Source: a virus
IMG/VR virus record: IMGVR_UViG_3300032224_000292
Span: 1 to 30,003 of that record
DNA: 30,003 nucleotides
Direction: 5' to 3' (one strand)
Shown: one piece after another, positions 16,185 through 22,426 of the stretch
Position numbering within the stretch: position 1 is the first letter of the stretch
Layout: each line of letters begins with the position of its first letter
Notes under the pieces: model-generated
What the model was told of the DNA's origin: nothing
What the model saw: only the letters and a program-made list of their open reading frames with translations
Database searches by the model: none
Translations under genes and position numbers: made by a program

Positions 16185-16487
16185 ATGAATACATTCTCAT
16201 TCGAGAGTGCTCGTGTCAATAAAGTATGGGATAACAAGAATCGTTTCAATCTTGGTATCCAAGATACAAGAGCAGTTGCTCAACCAGACGGTTCCTTCAA
16301 GTCCGTCTTCGTTGCTTCACGCATAGTCACAACCAGTGACCCAGACCACCTGGAGTTCATCCGCAAAAATCTTGTGGACTCAGATGACTGCGTAGTTAAC
16401 ATCCGTGGCTACATGGAAACCAAGGCTGGCAAAAAGCCTGGCACTTGGTATGACAACATGGTAATCACAGACATCGTGCTGGCCTAA
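16185..16487 (+). CDS. SSB-like OB-fold protein (100 aa)
   Basis: The first gene of the right arm. ATG 16185 is preferred to an upstream ATG at 16146 because AAAAGGAGATAATC precedes it and the longer start would include the leader hairpin. The sequence alternates beta strands: FNLGIQDTRAVAQPDGSF, then FVASRIV, then CVVNIRGYMETKAGKKPGTW and YDNMVITDIVLA. The last part resembles the 'v.VrGrletr...g...ytt.vvvddi.l' end of single-stranded-DNA-binding proteins. An SSB fits the replication cluster downstream, but the protein is short and has no acidic C-terminal tail. Treat as OB-fold-like, SSB role inferred. Confidence 0.45.
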   Translation: MNTFSFESARVNKVWDNKNRFNLGIQDTRAVAQPDGSFKSVFVASRIVTTSDPDHLEFIRKNLVDSDDCVVNIRGYMETKAGKKPGTWYDNMVITDIVLA

Positions 16488-16499
16488 CAAACCAGCCTG

Positions 16500-16982
16500 A
16501 TGACATCATTTGCCTTGTCATCTTCTACGCAGTTCTTCTCCTGCTCCCATGAGAATCCAGCCACTCAGTTGGATTCTCGTGAGGAGTATTGCGCAGAATG
16601 TAACTTACTTCAAGAAGGTTCTAGCGTGGAAAACGCACTCAACCTTCACGAAACTAATAGGAGTGAGCAGGAGTCAGAACCTGCTCAGTCTTCGGATATA
16701 CCAGACGATAAAGGGTTTGCCCATCAATGGACTAATCGTGATGGAGAATACCTAGATGGTGTATACGATATAACCAATCGTCTTCCTAGTTGGTTATACC
16801 TAGGCAAACATGTCTTCCCTATGTTCAAGCAAGATGAACTCAATGCTTATCTTGCTTTACCATCAACCGACACAATATGTATCGTGTGTCACTTACAAGT
16901 CAACCGATTTGTAGGATGCCAACAATGTATAACTCCATCTCAATCTCTATACAATGAGATAAGAAGGGTTATGCTGCTATAA
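16500..16982 (+). CDS. Cys-rich, probably zinc-binding protein (160 aa)
   Basis: Starts 12 bp after the SSB-like gene without a clear Shine-Dalgarno sequence. A GTG at 16626 with AAGAAGG in front is a possible shorter start, but it would drop the first Cys/His cluster. The sequence has two Cys clusters: C14-x-H...C31-x2-C34 near the N-terminus and a C-x2-C-H...C-x2-C cluster near residues 126-142. Between them is an acidic Ser/Glu/Asn-rich linker and a WLYLGKHVFPMF core. Likely binds zinc. No family is recognised and no function is assigned. Transcription is closed directly after it by the terminator at 16989. Confidence 0.5.
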   Translation: MTSFALSSSTQFFSCSHENPATQLDSREEYCAECNLLQEGSSVENALNLHETNRSEQESEPAQSSDIPDDKGFAHQWTNRDGEYLDGVYDITNRLPSWLYLGKHVFPMFKQDELNAYLALPSTDTICIVCHLQVNRFVGCQQCITPSQSLYNEIRRVMLL

Positions 16983-16988
16983 GCACAA

Positions 16989-17035
16989 AGCAAGGTGGGG
17001 TTGGTGCCTCACCTTGCTACCAAAATTTTTTTATT
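16989..17035 (+). terminator. Rho-independent terminator
   Basis: A 12-bp stem (16989-17000 with 17007-17018, one G-T pair), AGCAAGGTG against CACCTTGCT, 6-nt loop, then a T-rich tract (17026-17035). It follows the 160-aa gene by 6 bp, so the first two genes form their own short transcript unless read-through occurs. A small palindrome TTTGCGG/CCGCAAA follows at 17034-17049. Confidence 0.8.
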
Positions 17036-17090
17036 TTGCGGCCCCGCAAAGTATATTCATTGGATAACTACGAGTCGAACAGGAGATAGC

Positions 17091-17222
17091 ATGGCAAACA
17101 ATGATAGAAAGAACGGCAAGGCTTACAAGAAAAAGCCTAAAGTTCAAAAGAAAACAGGCAAGACCATTAACGGATATAGTCCAAGCAAGTTGGCTATCCG
17201 CGCCAAGAAAAGAGGAATGTAA
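17091..17222 (+). CDS. Very basic small protein (43 aa)
   Basis: ATG 17091 with CAGGAGATAGC in front; the longer in-frame ORF to 16995 runs through the terminator and lacks a site. The product is Lys-rich (about 35 percent Lys/Arg), with KAYKKKPKVQKK and SKLAIRAKKRGM, no hydrophobic core and no Cys. Probably a disordered nucleic-acid-binding peptide. It overlaps the next gene by TAATG. Function is unknown. Confidence 0.55.
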   Translation: MANNDRKNGKAYKKKPKVQKKTGKTINGYSPSKLAIRAKKRGM

Positions 17223-17386
17223 TGTATCTAGATACAGGCACCATCATAGGTATAACTATAGCCCTGGCCTCAAGCATCTTGACTATCGGCTATTGCTTAT
17301 ATATTATTACAACACAGAACGGTATCATCAAGCGCATGAACAGTGCCAATGTAGCACTACGCAAGCGGACAATGGAGATGAAATGA
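17222..17386 (+). CDS. Small membrane protein (54 aa)
   Basis: Not long enough for most ORF cut-offs. Reads ATG at 17222 (TAATG overlap with the previous stop; AGAGGAATG just before). A single hydrophobic segment, TIIGITIALASSILTIGYCL and on (about 7-29), then a polar basic tail (NGIIKRMNSANVALRKR). The N-terminus is short and the tail positively charged, so it probably has N-out, C-in topology. No family recognised. It could be an exclusion or host-membrane protein acting early; not shown. Confidence 0.55.
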   Translation: MYLDTGTIIGITIALASSILTIGYCLYIITTQNGIIKRMNSANVALRKRTMEMK

Positions 17387-17523
17387 AAACGCAAACAACA
17401 AATGAATACTTAAAAGAACTAGCACAGTTTTTAACTAGTGATGCATGGAGTGAAGAAAGAATAATGGAACTATTAAGCAATGTATATCTCATGGGATATG
17501 CTGAAGGAGTAGATAACAAATGA
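17383..17523 (+). CDS. Small helical protein (46 aa)
   Basis: ATG 17383 overlaps the previous TGA (ATGA), with ATGGAGATG in front. Acidic-amphipathic, helical, no Cys, one Trp, ends in MGYAEGVDNK. No family recognised. Retained as a gene because it is tightly packed with its neighbours by 4-bp overlaps. Confidence 0.45.
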   Translation: MKTQTTNEYLKELAQFLTSDAWSEERIMELLSNVYLMGYAEGVDNK

Positions 17524-17684
17524 GAACCAGAGAAGAACTACTTAAAATTAAAGAAGCATTTGCCTTTGCAATGCTTGACTTATTAGATGTATATGATGAA
17601 CTGCTAGCCACAGGTAGAGTATGGGTAGCAGATGAGCCAACAGTTAATGATGTTACCAAAAATGAGGAGGAATCTAATGCTTGA
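17520..17684 (+). CDS. Small acidic helical protein (54 aa)
   Basis: ATG 17520 overlaps the previous TGA (ATGA). Begins MRTREELLKIKEAFAFAMLD, amphipathic helix, then DVYDELLATGRVWVADEP and an acidic end (TKNEEESNA). Ends at TGA 17682-17684, overlapping the next gene by 8 bp. No family recognised; too short for a confident fold. Confidence 0.45.
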   Translation: MRTREELLKIKEAFAFAMLDLLDVYDELLATGRVWVADEPTVNDVTKNEEESNA

Positions 17685-17862
17685 AGAAGATACTCCCCAA
17701 TGGGAACATACCGTGTGGATACTAGCCAAAGTTAGATGCCGCACCACACATGTAGATATATATACAGCAGGTGATGAAGCACTTGACGACCCCAATGAGT
17801 GGCATATACTTGAGTTTGACAAAGGGGTTAAGCATAGTCAAGAGATTGTTAGGGTGAGATGA
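17677..17862 (+). CDS. Small acidic beta-rich protein (61 aa)
   Basis: ATG 17677 with GAGGAGGAATCTA just before it; an in-frame ATG at 17632 lacks a site. Begins MLEEDTPQWEHTVWILAKVR, then CRTTHVDIYTAGDEALDDPN and EWHILEFDKGVKHSQEIVRV. Compact alternating beta pattern with several Trp. No family recognised. Confidence 0.5.
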   Translation: MLEEDTPQWEHTVWILAKVRCRTTHVDIYTAGDEALDDPNEWHILEFDKGVKHSQEIVRVR

Positions 17863-17957
17863 TTGAACAGGTCATTGCAAGTTCATACCTCACACCATCA
17901 CAATCTTGGACATTCCTATTACTCTTTGGCTATATCACATGGAGGATTATTAGATGA
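17859..17957 (+). CDS. Tiny membrane protein (32 aa)
   Basis: Reads from ATG 17859 (overlapping TGA of the previous gene, AGGGTGAG in front) to TGA 17955-17957. The middle is hydrophobic and aromatic (SWTFLLLFGYITW), flanked by a short acidic start and an IIR tail. The end overlaps the transglycosylase start by ATGA. Supported by unbroken packing between two genes. The weak Shine-Dalgarno sequence makes expression uncertain. Confidence 0.4.
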   Translation: MIEQVIASSYLTPSQSWTFLLLFGYITWRIIR

Positions 17958-18373
17958 AGAGATTGTTAGCAGGGTATTTAAGTTGGTTGCTAGCGCTACT
18001 ATCAGTGCCATTCTTTCCCAGTCCAGCATACGCAGTGGCAGTAGCAACACAATTGCAAACCAATTGTATAGACACATCTATGTGGACACCACGAGTAGCC
18101 AAAGCATACGCCAAAGGGTTGATGCAATGGAACTATCCACAATGGAACAGGTCTGAATACATAGCACTTGCTAAACTTTGGGGTAAAGAATCAGGATGGA
18201 ATCATATGGCAGTGAACGAGAAGTCTACTGCAGGAGGTATCCCTCAGATTCTAGGGCTTGACCCTACTACCCCAGCCCCGCTTCAAATTGAGCGGGGGCT
18301 GGAGTATATCCAGCATCGCTATACAAAACCATCAATCGCATGGACGCATTGGCGTGCATACGGTTGGTACTAA
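17954..18373 (+). CDS. Secreted lytic transglycosylase (SLT domain, 139 aa)
   Basis: Has a classical signal peptide (MKRLLAGYLSWLLALLSVPF, AYA cleavage motif at 25-27), then an SLT-type domain. LAKLWGKESGWN (72-83) holds the presumed catalytic Glu79. GGIPQIL and RGLEYIQHRYTKPSIAW follow, and the protein ends HWRAYGWY. This matches actinobacterial transglycosylases of resuscitation/aggregation-promoting type, which cut the glycan strands of peptidoglycan outside the membrane. GGAGGATTATTAG precedes ATG 17954. It lies in the early operon and apart from the late lysis genes at 27255-28119, so host-wall remodelling early in infection, or a lysis role, are both open. Confidence 0.75.
   Translation: MKRLLAGYLSWLLALLSVPFFPSPAYAVAVATQLQTNCIDTSMWTPRVAKAYAKGLMQWNYPQWNRSEYIALAKLWGKESGWNHMAVNEKSTAGGIPQILGLDPTTPAPLQIERGLEYIQHRYTKPSIAWTHWRAYGWY
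18272..18302 (+). repeat. GC-rich hairpin inside the transglycosylase gene
   Basis: CCAGCCCCGCT (18272-18282) pairs with AGCGGGGGCTGG (18291-18302), leaving one unpaired G and an 8-nt loop. It codes for Pro-Ala-Pro...Arg-Gly-Leu, with unusually GC-rich codons for this AT-rich genome. May be only a coding constraint. Confidence 0.35.
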
Positions 18374-18388
18374 ACAAAGGAGATACAA

Positions 18389-18817
18389 ATGGCAAAAGGA
18401 AATGGCAGGACAATCAGTGTAAAATTACCCACAGCAAAGGTAATCGTTGCACTACAACAAGCACTAACCAAGTTAGAACTTGACTACACATCACAAGATG
18501 AGGCCGAAGCAAAGTATCAAAAGGCTGCAGAAAAATGGCGTAAAGAAGTAATCAAATTTGCTATTGATAACATATCAAAAGCAGAAAATATGCGTACTAA
18601 CTATCGTCAATGGAGCGGCAGTCTCAATGTTGATTTTGATTTAACAGTTAAAGAGAGTGAGTTCCCAGTTGAACCATTGCGTGACTTTGAATCAATGCAT
18701 CTTAATACTTATAAAGATATGAGAGAAGAGATAGCCAATGCTATTCGTATCCTTCAACTAACAGATGAAGAGACGGTATCAACATCAACATACAATTCAA
18801 TAGCCAGGTATTTGTAG
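18389..18817 (+). CDS. Uncharacterised helical protein (142 aa)
   Basis: ATG 18389 with AAAGGAGATACAA in front. Begins MAKGNGRTISVKLPTAKVIV, then a helical part (QQALTKLELDYTSQDEAEAK, AAEKWRKEVIKFAIDNISK) and an extended acidic region, then helices to the end. There are no Cys, no membrane segment and no known catalytic motif. Its strong Shine-Dalgarno site points to good expression. No family recognised. Confidence 0.5.
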   Translation: MAKGNGRTISVKLPTAKVIVALQQALTKLELDYTSQDEAEAKYQKAAEKWRKEVIKFAIDNISKAENMRTNYRQWSGSLNVDFDLTVKESEFPVEPLRDFESMHLNTYKDMREEIANAIRILQLTDEETVSTSTYNSIARYL

Positions 18818-18824
18818 CAGGTCA

Positions 18825-18851
18825 GGCGTCTGCCAATAGGGGCAAGACGCC
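18825..18851 (+). other. Stem-loop in the leader of the DUF4192-like gene
   Basis: GGCGTCT (18825-18831) pairs with AGACGCC (18845-18851), and the inner GCC/GGC adds 3 bp past an unpaired A. It lies 7 bp after the previous stop and ends 8 bp before the AAAGGAGATAAA ribosome-binding site. No T-run follows, so it is not a canonical terminator. It resembles the hairpin at 21161-21201 in position. Confidence 0.4.
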
Positions 18852-18870
18852 CTCTAACAAAGGAGATAAA

Positions 18871-19419
18871 ATGATAGAAACAGACTATGACTTACTGCGT
18901 GAGCAAGTAAAGTCAGAGTTACTTACTCAAGATGGTAAGTATAATCCATATGACCGCGATACCAATGTCCGTATTGTTGAAGACATTCGTAAAGCAATTG
19001 ATGCAATAGCAGATGGTGTTGTACCATCAGCCAAACATATAGCAGAGGTAGCCATTGCAACCAATGCTAACCTACAAATCCGTGACTTTATCATGGGTGT
19101 ACAAGAAGAAAAAGATATCAATTATATAGGTGAATACATAGCATTACTTGGTAATGTTATTGTTAAAGATAAAGCAGTACCATTAGCCACAGTATTTTGT
19201 GGATACCTATATCAAACTGAAGAAATAGAGCAAGCCAAAACTATGTTGCTTGAGGTACTAACTCTTAACCCAGATTATGCGTTGGCTAAGTTACTCAATA
19301 GAGTATTTGATGCACAATGGGCACCATCTGAGTTTGGTAAAATGGCACAACAACTACACTCTAGTGTTGTTGATACTATTTACGCAATAAATACTGAAGA
19401 AGTAACTAATGACAACTAA
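18871..19419 (+). CDS. DUF4192-like protein (182 aa)
   Basis: ATG 18871 with AAAGGAGATAAA just in front. The protein is helical, and the second half has the DUF4192 pattern of actinobacterial proteins: LATVFCGYLYQTEEIEQAKT, MLLEVLTLNPDYALAKLLNR and VFDAQWAPSEFGK, resembling a tetratricopeptide-like hairpin. The family's function is unknown. Overlaps the next gene by 11 bp, so they are translated together. Assignment is by pattern, not database search. Confidence 0.55.
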   Translation: MIETDYDLLREQVKSELLTQDGKYNPYDRDTNVRIVEDIRKAIDAIADGVVPSAKHIAEVAIATNANLQIRDFIMGVQEEKDINYIGEYIALLGNVIVKDKAVPLATVFCGYLYQTEEIEQAKTMLLEVLTLNPDYALAKLLNRVFDAQWAPSEFGKMAQQLHSSVVDTIYAINTEEVTNDN

Positions 19420-20407
19420 TACTCTTATACACGGAGCCGTACGCAAGAGTGCATGGCATAAGGCAGGCGTAGCAGTCGAAGCAACATCAGCCAGTGAGGT
19501 AGCCAGTCAAGCAGGATTAGACTGGACAGTTTCATTGCATGATATAACTGCAACCTATACAACTCCAGGTGAGAATGGTATGGATATAGTTAAAGATTAT
19601 ATTCCAATTGAAAACAAGAAAGCGGTTATTAAGACAGACCCATATGGTCAAACATCAGCCATTGGTGTAGTAGGTAATCGCTATAAAGTATTTCAAAATG
19701 CAGAAATCTTTGGTGCATTAGATAACTTAATTGATTCTGGTGGACTTAGATACGCAGCCGCAGGTGAGTATGATGGTGGTGCAAAAGTATGGATGTTAAT
19801 GGAAACTCCAATGGAGATGACCATTGCAGATGACCCGCACTCAGCCTTCTTACTAGCCAGGACTAGCCATGATGGTAGCAGTTCAGTCATTATTAAACCA
19901 GTGATTGAGCGTTTGTTTTGTATGAATCAAATCAATAAGATATACAGAAACAATAACAAGTATACTTATACATTAAGTCATACAACTAATGCAATACTAT
20001 CAGTATCAGAAATTGCCAACATCATACGATTAACCTATGATATGGCTAATGATTACACTGCATTAGCAGATACATTACTTGATAGAAAAGCAAGTCATGA
20101 ACATGCTAAGAATTATTTTAAGCGTGTGTTCCCACTACCTAGTAAAATAGAGGAAGCACCGTATCATCTACTATCAGTAGGTGAGAAGAAACAATTCACC
20201 AATGCTATCAATGCTAGAACTAAATCATTTGATATCTATGCTACCTCTCCTACACAGGAGAACATACGGAACACAGAGTTTGGTATGTGGCATGCAGTTG
20301 TAGAGTGGGCTGACTACAATGCTAAGGGTAAGAACCTAGCAGTTAGCACAATGGCTGGTCGTAATGACGCAGTTAAAACCAGAGCACTTGAATTATTGGA
20401 AGTGTAA
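19409..20407 (+). CDS. DUF932 / TIGR03299-type phage/plasmid protein (332 aa)
   Basis: Starts at ATG 19409. The N-terminal part has WHKAGVAVEATSASEVASQA and LDWTVSLHDI, then a GNRYKVFQNAEIFGALDNLI motif (about 88-107) and a central domain with CMNQINKIYRNN (about 171-182). The C-terminal helical part ends in AGRNDAVKTRALELLEV. This matches DUF932-type proteins that are common on actinobacteriophages and plasmids and whose biochemical role is not settled. It follows the DUF4192-like gene with an overlap and precedes a Cys-rich protein in TAATG overlap. Confidence 0.75.
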   Translation: MTTNTLIHGAVRKSAWHKAGVAVEATSASEVASQAGLDWTVSLHDITATYTTPGENGMDIVKDYIPIENKKAVIKTDPYGQTSAIGVVGNRYKVFQNAEIFGALDNLIDSGGLRYAAAGEYDGGAKVWMLMETPMEMTIADDPHSAFLLARTSHDGSSSVIIKPVIERLFCMNQINKIYRNNNKYTYTLSHTTNAILSVSEIANIIRLTYDMANDYTALADTLLDRKASHEHAKNYFKRVFPLPSKIEEAPYHLLSVGEKKQFTNAINARTKSFDIYATSPTQENIRNTEFGMWHAVVEWADYNAKGKNLAVSTMAGRNDAVKTRALELLEV

Positions 20408-20694
20408 TGGAACATATGACAGAACATAAGTGCCCTTGTTTACCTTGTCGCCAAGATAGAGTAAGGGCATGGGTAGGTAAGTTACTTGATGCTGGTATCC
20501 CTGCTGATAATATTATGATGGAGATTAACCAGTATGGTGGCAAAGTAATTATTTATTCAGGTAATGAAGATAGAAGTTGCCATCATTTACACAAAGAAAA
20601 ATGGTGCTATCAATTTAATGATAGGTCATTTGATTTTGCAATGACATGGTGGTATGCTCACGGAGCAAGACAACTACAAAAGGAGATGGCATGA
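20407..20694 (+). CDS. Cys/His-rich small protein (95 aa)
   Basis: ATG 20407 overlaps the DUF932 stop (TAATG); a second ATG at 20416 is also possible. Near the N-terminus is HKCPCLPCRQDR, a possible zinc knuckle, then a mixed alpha/beta domain with CHHLHKEKWCYQF. The C-terminal helix is aromatic (MTWWYAHGARQL). The Cys/His pattern suggests metal binding. No family recognised. Confidence 0.5.
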   Translation: MEHMTEHKCPCLPCRQDRVRAWVGKLLDAGIPADNIMMEINQYGGKVIIYSGNEDRSCHHLHKEKWCYQFNDRSFDFAMTWWYAHGARQLQKEMA

Positions 20695-21143
20695 CAATGT
20701 ACTATACAGAACTAGATGGTGCTGAACCAACAGTATCTATGCAGATAGGTGGTATCAAGTATACCTTTACTAATGACTCGCTTACTAAGTTAATAGAAGA
20801 GAAAGAACAACTTAAAATAGAACTAACACAAGTTGAACGCAAGTTTAAGAGTGCACAGTTTGATGTAAGAGAACACTTTCAATCTAGATACGAAACAGAC
20901 CAATTAGAAATCTTATCTGAAGTAGATGATGTTAATAGTCTACTCATTAACATAGGTAGTGAAGCACTAACTAAAACATGGTCAGCAAGCATAACTATCA
21001 CAGCCACAGTTACAGGTATAGAGGCATCTAATAAAGATGAGGCCGAAAATATTATTAAAGATAATATTGAGGTTAACATGACTGCAGATGGCGACATCTG
21101 GGTAGATGATGTGTCAATGGACTCAGCGTATCCTGAAGCCTAG
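20691..21143 (+). CDS. Uncharacterised protein with coiled-coil and beta domain (150 aa)
   Basis: ATG 20691 overlaps the previous TGA (ATGA) with AAAAGGAGATGGC in front; a longer in-frame ORF from 20646 has no site. It starts MTMYYTELDGAEPTVSMQIG, has a charged coiled coil (about 37-65), and a C-terminal beta-rich segment (KTWSASITITATVTGIEASN) with an acidic end. Similar layouts appear in actinophage hypothetical proteins. Function is unknown. Confidence 0.5.
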   Translation: MTMYYTELDGAEPTVSMQIGGIKYTFTNDSLTKLIEEKEQLKIELTQVERKFKSAQFDVREHFQSRYETDQLEILSEVDDVNSLLINIGSEALTKTWSASITITATVTGIEASNKDEAENIIKDNIEVNMTADGDIWVDDVSMDSAYPEA

Positions 21144-21160
21144 TGTGATACACTAATCTT

Positions 21161-21215
21161 GAGTGCCCTGATTTCGGCTATCTCCTTTCTCAGGGCAACT
21201 CATAAATAAAGGAGA
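21161..21215 (+). promoter_or_regulatory. Leader hairpin whose loop is complementary to the next Shine-Dalgarno site
   Basis: GAGT+GCCCTGA (21161-21171) pairs with TCAGGGC+ACTC (21190-21196, 21198-21201), with one unpaired A. The 18-nt loop contains TCTCCTTT (21181-21188), a perfect complement of AAAGGAGA (21208-21215), the ribosome-binding site of the nuclease gene 21219. The loop also matches the 16S rRNA 3'-end pattern CTCCTTTCT. The loop could pair with the site and silence translation. This is inferred from sequence only. Confidence 0.5.
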
Positions 21216-21218
21216 GCA

Positions 21219-21998
21219 ATGGCACAGTTAGTAATAGAACGAGACAGATACGGCAGACCACTAGTAGTGCCACCAACAGGTGGCAAACCAGTAGCCTATA
21301 CACGAGCAACAACAATTGCTAACTCATTAGATGATGCATCAGCATTAGTAGCATGGAAGATGCGGATGGCAGCAATAGGTTTAACTACACGGCCAGACAT
21401 ATTGTTATCTATTAGTGCAGCACAAGAAGATAAAATGGCAGTTAACTCTTTGATTGAATCCGCTATGGAAGTAGCAGGTGCAAACAAAGCAGCCAACATA
21501 GGCACAGCCATACACGCACTAGCAGAACGATTAGATTTAGGACAAGACTTAGGTGTTGTACCACCACAATGGATACCAGACATCAAAGCGTATGAAGAAG
21601 CAACTAAGATTCTCAACAATAAGTTCATTGAACAGTTCAGTGTGCTAGATAAATACAAGATTGCTGGTACACCAGACAGACTTGTTGAGTATAACGGTGA
21701 GTTATTTATTGCTGATATTAAGACAGGTCGAATAGACCATCCTAATAACATAGCAATACAGTTAGCAATCTATGCTAACGGCTTGCCGTACGATGGTGCT
21801 ACGGCAACCCGTAGTACATGGGGAGATGTAAACAAAGACAAAGCAATCATTATCCATTTACCTGCAGGAACTGGCACATGTAAGTTAGTGTGGGTAGATA
21901 TTAAAGAGGGCTATAAAGGTTTACAATTATCCATGAAAGCAAGAAAATGGAGAGACCAAAAAGGTCTTTCCTATTCATTCGAACAGGAGAACAAATAG
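21219..21998 (+). CDS. RecB/Cas4-type PD-(D/E)XK nuclease (259 aa)
   Basis: The active-site set is visible in order: GTAIHALAE with His99, AGTPDRLVE with Asp153, ADIKTGR with Asp166 and Lys168, then QLAIYANG with Gln181-x3-Tyr185, the RecB-family QxxxY motif. The N-terminus (about 1-90) is a variable helical domain. It is likely a DNA exonuclease or endonuclease in replication, recombination or host-DNA breakdown, with a RecA/DnaB-type ATPase 425 bp downstream. ATG 21219 follows AAAGGAGAGC. GTG of the next gene overlaps its stop (TAGTG). Confidence 0.8.
   Translation: MAQLVIERDRYGRPLVVPPTGGKPVAYTRATTIANSLDDASALVAWKMRMAAIGLTTRPDILLSISAAQEDKMAVNSLIESAMEVAGANKAANIGTAIHALAERLDLGQDLGVVPPQWIPDIKAYEEATKILNNKFIEQFSVLDKYKIAGTPDRLVEYNGELFIADIKTGRIDHPNNIAIQLAIYANGLPYDGATATRSTWGDVNKDKAIIIHLPAGTGTCKLVWVDIKEGYKGLQLSMKARKWRDQKGLSYSFEQENK
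21783..21807 (+). repeat. Perfect 8-bp hairpin inside the RecB-type nuclease gene
   Basis: TTGCCGTA (21783-21790) / TACGGCAA (21800-21807), loop 9 nt. It sits within coding sequence after the QxxxY motif. Its significance is unknown; listed as one of several coding-region hairpins in the right arm. Confidence 0.35.
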
Positions 21999-22426
21999 TG
22001 TCTCACTCAGAAGCACCAATCAGTATCACAATTAAAACAGCATCAGGTAGTTTAGTAACAGTCCGTGCAAGTAACGGAGAAGAACTAGACGCAGTGGTTG
22101 CAACAGGATTAGCAGCCATCACATCAGCCACAACAGAACTAGAACAAGCAATTCGTGGCACAGTACCAGCACCTATGACAGTAGGAACAATTGCATCAGC
22201 ACTAGGCGCAAGCATTTCACCAATGGATAACTCAACTGCAACGCTTAGTGGACGCAACTGCCCACATGGAAAGATGACTGCCATTCAAGGTACTGGTAAA
22301 GATGGCTCAACATATCGTGGTTACTTTTGTGGTGCACCTAAAGGTGCCTTTGATAAATGCAAGAATGTTTATCTAAAGACAACAGACGCAGCATGGAGTA
22401 CCTTCGTAGCAGAACAGGTTAAGTGA
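21998..22426 (+). CDS. C-terminal zinc-finger protein (142 aa)
   Basis: Starts at GTG 21998 (overlapping TAG of the nuclease gene), with ACAGGAGAAC upstream. An in-frame ATG at 21947 lies inside the nuclease gene. The N-terminal half is beta-rich then Ala/Thr-rich helix (NGEELDAVVATGLAAITSAT). The C-terminal half has NCPHGKMTAI, a GKDGSTYRGYFCGAPKGAFD stretch and KCKNVYLK, a four-ligand Cys/His zinc ribbon seen in many actinophage proteins of unknown function. It lies between the nuclease and the replicative ATPase, so a DNA-binding accessory role is likely but unproven. Confidence 0.5.
   Translation: MSHSEAPISITIKTASGSLVTVRASNGEELDAVVATGLAAITSATTELEQAIRGTVPAPMTVGTIASALGASISPMDNSTATLSGRNCPHGKMTAIQGTGKDGSTYRGYFCGAPKGAFDKCKNVYLKTTDAAWSTFVAEQVK

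Noticed and set aside
16510-16755. 81-aa plus-strand ORF overlapping the Cys-rich gene
   Set aside because: Out of frame with the gene carrying the paired Cys clusters, and without a start signal.
17034-17090. Possible tRNA T-arm (GTCGAAC) near 17075
   Set aside because: No acceptor or anticodon stem could be drawn on either strand.
21296-21751. 151-aa minus-strand ORF inside the RecB-type nuclease
   Set aside because: Fully covered by a gene whose active-site motifs are intact; no ribosome-binding site and no promoter.
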